10,195 nt of DNA from the NCBI GenBank assembly GCA_001786225.1, contig MFVV01000042.1, positions 1,943 to 12,137 of the forward strand, read 5' to 3'. Below are positions 6,265 through 10,195 of this stretch, one piece after another (position 1 is the stretch's first letter; every line of letters begins with the position of its first letter). Source of the stretch: Candidatus Nomurabacteria bacterium RIFCSPLOWO2_12_FULL_46_14 (lineage in GTDB: Bacteria > Patescibacteriota > Minisyncoccia > Phycocordibacterales > UBA9973). The translations under genes and the position numbers were made by a program. The notes below the pieces were generated by a model. The model had not been told where the DNA came from. It searched no databases and worked only from the letters and a program-made list of their open reading frames with translations.

Positions 6265-7323
6265 ATGCTAAACAAGAAAAAACCTGCCCGCAATGCTACG
6301 CATAGCGTTGCAGGCGGGGAGAAAGGGGCGGAAGAGGCGGTATTGGAGAATACCCTCCGAGGTATTCAGGCCAAGTTCGGCGAGGGTTCAATTATGAAGT
6401 TCGGCGACGCGCCGAGGGTGGACATTAACGTAATTCCTACTGGTTCGGTCGGTTTGGATATGGCCCTCGGAGTCGGCGGCATTCCCCGCGGCCGAATCAT
6501 TGAGATATTTGGGCCGGAATCCTCCGGCAAAACAACATTATCGCTCCATATCGTCGCCGAGGCGCAGAAAAAGGGTGGGATTTGCGCCTACATTGACGCG
6601 GAACACGCCATGGACCCGGAATACACCAGAAAACTGGGCGTCAACATCAATGACCTCTTGATTTCCCAGCCGGACAACGGAGAACAGGCGCTGGAAATCG
6701 TGGAGAGTTTGGTGCGCACCGGCAAAATTGACGTTATTGTGGTGGATTCCGTGGCCGCGCTCACGCCCCGGGACGAGATTGAGGGCGATATGGGCGCGTA
6801 TCATGTGGGCAAGCAGGCCCGGCTCATGTCTCAAGCGCTCCGCAAACTGACCGCCATCGTTGCCCGCTCCAAAACCGTGGTGATTTTCATCAATCAAATT
6901 AGGATGCAAATAGGCGTGATGTTCGGCAATCCGGAGACGACTCCGGGCGGCAAGGCGCTAAAGTTTTACACCTCGGTTCGTCTGGATATCCGTAAAATCG
7001 CCCAAATCAAGAAAGGCGAAGAAGTGGTGGGCTCGCGAACCCGGGTCAAGGTGGTAAAAAACAAAGTCGCCGCTCCTTTCAAGCAGACGGAGTTTGACAT
7101 TATCTACAACGAAGGCATATCCAGAGAAGGCGAAATTATGGCGCTGGGCGAAAAATATAAAATCATAGAAAAAAGCGGCAACTCGTATTTCTCTCTGGTG
7201 TCGGACAACAAAGAAAAACTGGGCGTGGGCTACGATGCCACCCGCAAATTCCTGAAAGAAAACAGGAAAATCGCGGAACAAATCCTGAAAAGCATCGTCA
7301 AAAAATTTGCCGAAGAGGGCTAA
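6265..7323 (+). CDS. recA: Recombinase RecA
   Basis: A 352-residue ATP-dependent recombinase that forms filaments on single-stranded DNA and catalyses strand exchange. Visible motifs: RGIQAKFGEGSIMKFGD near the N terminus, Walker A GPESSGKT at 83-90, YIDAEHAMDPEYTRKLGV, the Walker B strand IDVIVVDSVAALTP, the L1/L2 region with FINQIRMQIGVMFGNPETTP and GGKALKFYTSVRLDIRK. In E. coli RecA the Walker A lies at 66-73; the shift of 17 residues is partly explained by a 12-residue palindrome-encoded insert (PARNATHSVAGG, residues 7-18) in the N-terminal tail. The C terminus is short and lacks the long acidic tail. It starts one base after the preceding stop, without SD, and is probably translated by coupling. 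I see no LexA-type box near it. Confidence 0.98.
   Translation: MLNKKKPARNATHSVAGGEKGAEEAVLENTLRGIQAKFGEGSIMKFGDAPRVDINVIPTGSVGLDMALGVGGIPRGRIIEIFGPESSGKTTLSLHIVAEAQKKGGICAYIDAEHAMDPEYTRKLGVNINDLLISQPDNGEQALEIVESLVRTGKIDVIVVDSVAALTPRDEIEGDMGAYHVGKQARLMSQALRKLTAIVARSKTVVIFINQIRMQIGVMFGNPETTPGGKALKFYTSVRLDIRKIAQIKKGEEVVGSRTRVKVVKNKVAAPFKQTEFDIIYNEGISREGEIMALGEKYKIIEKSGNSYFSLVSDNKEKLGVGYDATRKFLKENRKIAEQILKSIVKKFAEEG
6283..6318 (+). repeat. 36-bp palindromic element, copy 1, in frame in recA
   Basis: The outer arms CCTGCCCGC (6283-6291) and GCAGGCGGG (6310-6318) pair with one wobble and one mismatch. The inner arms AATGCTA / TAGCGTT continue the stem with one wobble to a four-base loop (6299-6302), giving about 16 paired positions overall. 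It codes for PARNATHSVAGG, residues 7-18 of RecA, in the non-conserved tail before the first conserved helix. It is 30/36 identical to the element at 7573-7608 in efp and is read in the same frame. Confidence 0.9.
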
Positions 7324-7335
7324 ATCTGTTAGTAT
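7307..7335 (+). promoter_or_regulatory. Promoter of efp inside the 3' end of recA, leaderless
   Basis: TTGCCG (7307-7312, 4 of 6 matches to a -35 box) is followed after 17 bases by TAGTAT (7330-7335) preceded by TGT, an extended -10. The -10 ends six bases before the ATG at 7342, the same geometry as at ftsK. Efp can thus be transcribed separately from recA as a leaderless mRNA, which fits its need in translation. Confidence 0.55.
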
Positions 7336-7341
7336 CGGAAA

Positions 7342-7950
7342 ATGCTGCAATACAACGAAATCCGGGAAAAGAAAATAATAATTTATGACGACGAGCCGTG
7401 CGAAGTGGTAGAGTCTCACGTCGCCCGCACCCAACAGCGAAAACCCCAGAATCAAGTCAAACTGAAGAGCCTCATCTCCAGCAAAACCCTTGCCACCACT
7501 TTTCATGTGGCGGATACCGCGGAAGAAGCGGAGATAGAGAAACGCGAGGTTAAGTTTCTTTATCACAATCGACCTGCCCGCAACGCTTCGCGTAGCGAGG
7601 CGGGCGGGGGCGAGTACTGGTTTTCCGACATGGACAATCCCCGAAACAGATTTAAGCTCCCGGAAGACTTACTCCAAAACACAACTAAATTTCTAAAAGA
7701 AAACGGGTCCGTAACCGCCCTGGTCTGGGATAATGACGGAGAAGAAAAGATAATTAAGATAACCCTGCCGATAAAAATGGAATTTAAAGTAAAAGAAGCC
7801 CCGCCGGCGGTGCGTGGCGACACTTCTAAAGGAGGAAATAAAATAATAACGCTAGAAAACGGCACTACCCTAACCGCGCCGATGTTCATAAACGAAGGCG
7901 ACGTCATCCGAGTCAACACGGAGACAGGCGAATACGCGGAGCGCGTTTGA
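7342..7950 (+). CDS. efp: Translation elongation factor P
   Basis: A 202-residue EF-P, which binds between the ribosomal P and E sites and relieves stalling at polyproline. Domain I (1-65) has YDDEPCEVVESHVARTQQRK and KLKSLISSKTLATTF. Domain II contains KREVKFLYHN, then WFSDMDNPRNRF. Domain III has EAPPAVRGDTSKGGNKIITL and ends FINEGDVIRVNTETGEYAER. The usual length is about 185-190; the excess comes from a 12-residue palindrome-encoded insert (PARNASRSEAGG, 78-89) in a beta-turn of domain II. The tip loop reads ARTQQRKPQNQ instead of the PGKG type, so the residue that is lysylated in E. coli is not conserved; Arg or Lys nearby could take its place. It ends at TGA followed by a bidirectional terminator. 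Confidence 0.96.
   Translation: MLQYNEIREKKIIIYDDEPCEVVESHVARTQQRKPQNQVKLKSLISSKTLATTFHVADTAEEAEIEKREVKFLYHNRPARNASRSEAGGGEYWFSDMDNPRNRFKLPEDLLQNTTKFLKENGSVTALVWDNDGEEKIIKITLPIKMEFKVKEAPPAVRGDTSKGGNKIITLENGTTLTAPMFINEGDVIRVNTETGEYAERV
7573..7608 (+). repeat. 36-bp palindromic element, copy 2, in frame in efp
   Basis: The outer arms CCTGCCCGC (7573-7581) and GCGGGCGGG (7600-7608) pair at all nine positions with one wobble. Inner arms CGCT/AGCG (7584-7587 with 7594-7597) continue the stem. It encodes PARNASRSEAGG, residues 78-89 of EF-P, exactly where other EF-Ps have a short turn (Y-x-DGE-x-Y). It has the same length and frame as the recA copy, with six differences. Confidence 0.92.
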
Positions 7951-7951
7951 G

Positions 7952-8006
7952 AAAAAAGCCAAGAATCAAATTTTTGTCGGTAAAAAATTTATTCCTTGCT
8001 TTTTTT
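7952..8006. terminator. Bidirectional intrinsic terminator between efp and rpsR
   Basis: The arms 7952-7975 and 7982-8005 pair at 20 of 24 positions around the loop GTCGGT. The A-run at one end and the T-run at the other make it work in both directions: T7 at 8000-8006 ends efp transcripts, and the complement of A6 at 7952-7957 ends rpsR transcripts. It fills the whole 54-base gap between the convergent genes and overlaps the rpsR stop codon. Confidence 0.75.
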
Positions 8007-8205
8007 ATTTTGCCACGAAAGGCAGTAAGCCCAGGAAGCGAGCACGTTTGACGGCGGCGGCGAGCTTGCGTTGATTGCCGGCGGTTACGCCGGTGCGTCG
8101 GTGATTCATTATCTTGCCGTTGGGATTAAGAAATTTCTTAAGAATTTCTACATCCTTATAGTCTATGTGCTTAATATTATTGGCTGAAAAATAATCTTGT
8201 CGCAT
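8005..8205 (-). CDS. rpsR: 30S ribosomal protein bS18
   Basis: A 66-residue S18 of the small subunit platform, which pairs with S6. Conserved signatures are IKHIDYKDVEILKKFL, GKIMNHRRTGVTAGNQRKL and the C-terminal AAAVKRARFLGLLPFV. No cysteines are present, so it is the zinc-free form. It starts two bases after the ssb stop and is the last gene of rpsF-ssb-rpsR. No own SD is evident. Its TAA stop lies in the terminator T-run. Confidence 0.96.
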   Translation of the reverse strand: MRQDYFSANNIKHIDYKDVEILKKFLNPNGKIMNHRRTGVTAGNQRKLAAAVKRARFLGLLPFVAK

Positions 8206-8207
8206 AT

Positions 8208-8651
8208 CTAAAAAGGTATATCTTCCGGATTAATGTCTTCTTCGGGGTACTCTATGCTGTCCGCTTCTTCTGGCTGACTCCCAACCTTTGCTCCTTCATT
8301 CATCCCCGCGCCGCCACCCGCGCCCTTCGGCCCAAATTGAGTGCGCTCCGCGACTATCTCCGTGCGGTATTTCTTCTCCCCGCTCGTCTTGTCTTCCCAG
8401 CTTCGGGTCTGTATCCTGCCCTCTATCAACATAGAACTTCCCTTCTTCATATACTGGGCGACGGTTTCCGCCTGACGGCCGAAGGCAACTATATTGTGAT
8501 AGTCCGCCGATTCCTGGCGGACACCGTTCTTGTCTTTCCAAACCCTGTTGGTGGCCAGAGCAAAAGAACAGACTTTGACGCCGGAAGGCAGAGAACGCAA
8601 TTCCGGGTCACGGGTAAGGTTGCCTATAATAATCGCTTTATTTAAATACAT
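8208..8651 (-). CDS. ssb: Single-stranded DNA-binding protein
   Basis: A 147-residue SSB that coats single-stranded DNA in replication, repair and recombination and recruits partners through its C-terminal tip. The OB fold covers about 1-105: LNKAIIIGNLTRDPELRSLP, SFALATNRVWKDKNG, YHNIVAFGRQAETVAQYMKK, GSSMLIEGRIQTRSWEDKTS. A Gly-rich linker (GPKGAGGGAG) and an acidic tail ending EDINPEDIPF follow, the typical partner-binding tip. It lies between rpsF and rpsR, the classical order. A weak GGA seven bases ahead of the ATG could be the SD. RecA in the opposite cluster is a natural functional partner. Confidence 0.97.
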   Translation of the reverse strand: MYLNKAIIIGNLTRDPELRSLPSGVKVCSFALATNRVWKDKNGVRQESADYHNIVAFGRQAETVAQYMKKGSSMLIEGRIQTRSWEDKTSGEKKYRTEIVAERTQFGPKGAGGGAGMNEGAKVGSQPEEADSIEYPEEDINPEDIPF

Positions 8652-8664
8652 AAATTTTCCAAGT

Positions 8665-8684
8665 TATAAAGTATTATAAAGTAT
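8665..8684. repeat. Tandem 10-bp repeat between rpsF and ssb
   Basis: TATAAAGTAT occurs twice in direct succession (8665-8674 and 8675-8684), filling most of the gap. On the minus strand the junction reads TATAAT (8678-8673), a possible -10 box for ssb, but no matching -35 box is seen. It may be an internal promoter or a simple duplication. Confidence 0.55.
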
Positions 8685-9164
8685 TTACGCCGCGACCATG
8701 GCGTCGATTTCTTTGTCTATCTCCTCTTTATTAATCGGCGCGGGCGGAGCGCCTTCTTCAGCGCGGCTTCGGGGTCGAATCCGGTCTCGGCCGGCAAATC
8801 TCTTGGCGGCGAGAGTATTTTCCCGAACGGTTTTGGTTATTAAAAAGCGCAGAATATTTGGCTCCAAATCCAGTTTCTTTTTTAGAGCCAGAACTTCCTC
8901 CGCGTCAACGGCAAATTTGGTCCAGCTGAAATAGGCAGTGCTAAATTTGTGGCGGACATTCAGAATGGATTTATTCATAGTGTAAGCAAGCGAGACAAGT
9001 TTGGGCACCTCGTCGGAAATTATCTCCGCTTGCAAGCCCTCCAGAAGGTCCTTGAGGCCACTATAAATGCGAGGAATGTCTTCTTCTGGTATGGTAGGCA
9101 GGAGTAAATAGCCCACCTCGTAAACCCGGGCGTCGGTTTCGTTTAAGTCTTTCTTGAGTGCCAT
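8685..9164 (-). CDS. rpsF: 30S ribosomal protein bS6 with C-terminal extension
   Basis: S6 binds S18 on the small-subunit platform. Matching segments are YEVGYLLLPTIPEEDIPRIY, KLVSLAYTMNKSILNVRHKF, STAYFSWTKF and LKKKLDLEPNILRFLITKTV. ATG at 9164 (MALKKD) is preferred over ATG at 9173, because AGGA at 9176-9173 sits eight bases upstream of the former, a good SD, but touches the latter. This gives 159 residues, against about 95-130 in most bacteria. The extra C-terminal part (about 115-159) is basic, then Pro/Ala-rich, then acidic and helical (INKEEIDKEIDAMV). It is first in rpsF-ssb-rpsR and follows tatD by about 40 bases. Confidence 0.93.
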   Translation of the reverse strand: MALKKDLNETDARVYEVGYLLLPTIPEEDIPRIYSGLKDLLEGLQAEIISDEVPKLVSLAYTMNKSILNVRHKFSTAYFSWTKFAVDAEEVLALKKKLDLEPNILRFLITKTVRENTLAAKRFAGRDRIRPRSRAEEGAPPAPINKEEIDKEIDAMVAA

Positions 9165-9206
9165 GGTTTCCATCCTAACAAAAACCGGCCGGGAAGTAAA
9201 GTTGCT

Positions 9207-10070
9207 CTATATTCCAAAAACCCTCCTAGCGTTTTTTACCATAATCTCGGCCATGACTGACTCCGAAAGCCCCTTGATTTCAGCAATTCTTTTGACGACT
9301 TCTCTCACATACGATGGCTCGTTCCGCTTGCCGCGGTGGGGCACCGGTGCCACATAAGGCGCGTCGGTTTCCGACATTATCATCTCGAGAGGCGTAAGAC
9401 GGATAACCTCATCGTAATCCCGGGTGAAAGTTATCACGCCGGTAAAAGAAAGAGTAAAACCAAAATCCCAAAAGGCCCGGGCATCCGCCGGAGTTCCGGC
9501 GAAGAAATGCACATCGCCTCTTGCCCCACCAGAGGCGGAGTGAACCCGGGAATATTTTTTCAGAAGTTCTAAGGAATCCTGGTAAGCGTTCCGGTTGCTG
9601 TTTTTGGGATTATTGCGTATATGCAACATCAACGGCTTGTTAAATTCATTGGCCAGTTGTATTTGGCTGATGAAGGCTTCTTTTTGCCTATCTATGGATT
9701 CCTCATCCAGATGATAATAATCCAGACCGCATTCGCCTATGCCCACCACCTTGGGATTTTTAAAAAGTTCCCCATAGGCGTCTTTGTCCAATTTTTCTCC
9801 GCGCGAAGTAAACTCTTTTCCGCCTTCACCCAATTCTTTCTCATCGTGGTAAGAAGCGCCAGTATGTATCGGATGAAGTCCAATAATTGCATACACCCCT
9901 TCCTCGTACTCATTCGCCATCTCAACTGCTTTCCGTGAAGTATCCACCTGGGTGCCGACATTTATCACCCAAGTATCATTCGCCAAGGTGCGTTTTACGA
10001 CTTCATCCCTATCTTCATCAAAAGCCTTAAAGTTAACATGGCTATGAATATCTATGTATTTCGGAGTCAT
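9207..10070 (-). CDS. tatD: TatD family metal-dependent deoxyribonuclease
   Basis: A 287-residue TIM-barrel hydrolase; TatD proteins are metal-dependent DNases linked to DNA repair or degradation. Visible metal-site motifs: DIHSHV (H9, H11), GLHPIHTG, the GIGECGLDYY glutamate, LMLHIRN, DVHFFAG (H188) and SETDAPYVAP. The length exceeds the usual 255-265, due to the loop after GLHPIHTG (SYHDEKELGEGGKEFTSRGE) and a palindrome-encoded SASGGARG segment at 178-185 just before the catalytic DVHFF strand. The C-terminal VREVVKRIAEIKGLSESVMA is typical. It begins one base after the stop of the upstream gene, so it is probably cotranscribed and translationally coupled. The physiological substrate is not determined by the sequence. 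Confidence 0.94.
   Translation of the reverse strand: MTPKYIDIHSHVNFKAFDEDRDEVVKRTLANDTWVINVGTQVDTSRKAVEMANEYEEGVYAIIGLHPIHTGASYHDEKELGEGGKEFTSRGEKLDKDAYGELFKNPKVVGIGECGLDYYHLDEESIDRQKEAFISQIQLANEFNKPLMLHIRNNPKNSNRNAYQDSLELLKKYSRVHSASGGARGDVHFFAGTPADARAFWDFGFTLSFTGVITFTRDYDEVIRLTPLEMIMSETDAPYVAPVPHRGKRNEPSYVREVVKRIAEIKGLSESVMAEIMVKNARRVFGI
9515..9537. repeat. Palindromic insert in frame in tatD
   Basis: CGCCTCT (9515-9521) and AGAGGCG (9531-9537) are perfect reverse complements around the loop TGCCCCACC. The minus-strand reading gives SASGGARG between RVH and DVHFF. TatD proteins normally run straight through this point (such as VHGDVHFFAG), so about seven residues look added. The sequence differs from the 36-bp elements in recA and efp, so it would be a second family. 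Confidence 0.7.
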
Positions 10071-10071
10071 T

Positions 10072-10195
10072 TTATGTAAACACAGGGTTCCCCTGTGTAA
10101 TTTCTTTATAATTCAACCAGTCATCAATCATTGTCTTAAAGTAATCTTGATCTGATTTATACAACTTTTTATAATTAGGAAATACATGGGGATTT
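10072..10195 (-). CDS. C-terminal end of an unidentified protein (partial)
   Basis: The minus-strand frame entering from the right edge encodes 40 residues beginning NPHVFPNYKKLYKSD and ending YKEITQGNPVFT before TAA. The other two minus frames contain early stops. The segment is Lys/Tyr/Asp-rich and likely helical (QDYFKTMIDDWLNY). Its stop is one base from the tatD ATG, so the two genes probably form an operon. I do not recognise the family. The last ten residues are largely encoded by a palindrome, so the natural C terminus may have been altered. Confidence 0.6.
   Translation of the reverse strand, partial: NPHVFPNYKKLYKSDQDYFKTMIDDWLNYKEITQGNPVFT
10080..10098. repeat. Palindrome at the 3' end of the gene upstream of tatD
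   Basis: ACACAGGG (10080-10087) and CCCTGTGT (10091-10098) are perfect 8-bp reverse complements around TTC. The minus-strand frame reads TQGNPVF through it, just before the stop. No T-run follows, so it is not a normal terminator, and tatD starts only ten bases later. It could be a small palindromic insertion that now supplies the end of the upstream protein. Confidence 0.6.

Noticed and set aside
6958..7566. 202-codon minus frame across recA and efp
   Set aside because: It is antisense to two conserved genes, Phe-rich as expected from complementing Lys/Glu codons, and has no family match.
5902..7950. UGA recoding as in Gracilibacteria or Absconditabacteria
   Set aside because: TGA ends ftsK and efp at the expected conserved C termini, and no in-frame TGA is needed within genes.
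8080..8100. CCGGCG/CGCCGG hairpin in rpsR as another palindromic insertion
   Set aside because: The S18 protein has normal length and alignment there (RRTGVTAGNQRKL), so nothing is inserted.

Overview
The window looks like chromosomal DNA from an ultra-small bacterium of the Candidate Phyla Radiation (Patescibacteria), most likely the Parcubacteria branch. This is inferred from recognisable gene types: a secreted protein with a peptidoglycan-binding domain followed by Cys-containing LPAGCTST-GFSPLTG repeats, a helix-turn-helix protein ending in a GEKTLQREL...GEKRWSRY block, a four-helix FtsK, the order ftsK / small Ig-like membrane protein / recA / efp, and tatD-rpsF-ssb-rpsR. TGA is a normal stop at the conserved ends of ftsK and efp, which argues against the UGA-recoded CPR lineages. 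No rRNA, tRNA, CRISPR array or transposase gene was seen.

Layout. 1-2345 (minus): N-terminal 781 codons of a large secreted surface protein that runs off the left edge. 2346-2772: AT-rich non-coding stretch with several stem-loops and one DnaA-box-like 9-mer. 2773-3549 (minus): helix-turn-helix regulator-like protein. 3550-3741: divergent promoter region dominated by a nested palindrome made of four copies of a GTGTGGGGG-type half-site. 3742-7950 (plus): ftsK, a 120-residue membrane-anchored protein, recA and efp. 7952-8006: a shared bidirectional terminator. 8005-10070 (minus, read right to left): tatD, rpsF, ssb, rpsR, preceded by the 3' end of an unidentified gene at the right edge.

Functionally the plus-strand cluster joins chromosome handling (FtsK translocase, RecA recombinase) with translation (EF-P, which appears to have its own promoter). 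The minus cluster is the classical S6-SSB-S18 ribosomal/DNA-binding operon with a TatD-type nuclease in front. The surface protein is probably part of the cell envelope.

The most unusual signal is a set of palindromic elements sitting in frame inside genes. A 36-bp element (30/36 identical between copies, same reading frame, coding for PARNA..S.AGG) lies in the recA N-terminal tail and in a surface turn of efp. A different palindrome adds about seven residues to tatD, a third lies in the linker of the HTH gene, and a fourth spans the end of the gene upstream of tatD. Together with the operator-like palindrome at 3554-3645, this suggests a genome colonised by small coding-compatible palindromes, similar in principle to the Rickettsia palindromic elements. 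A second theme is probable leaderless transcription: at ftsK and efp an extended -10 box ends exactly six bases before the ATG.
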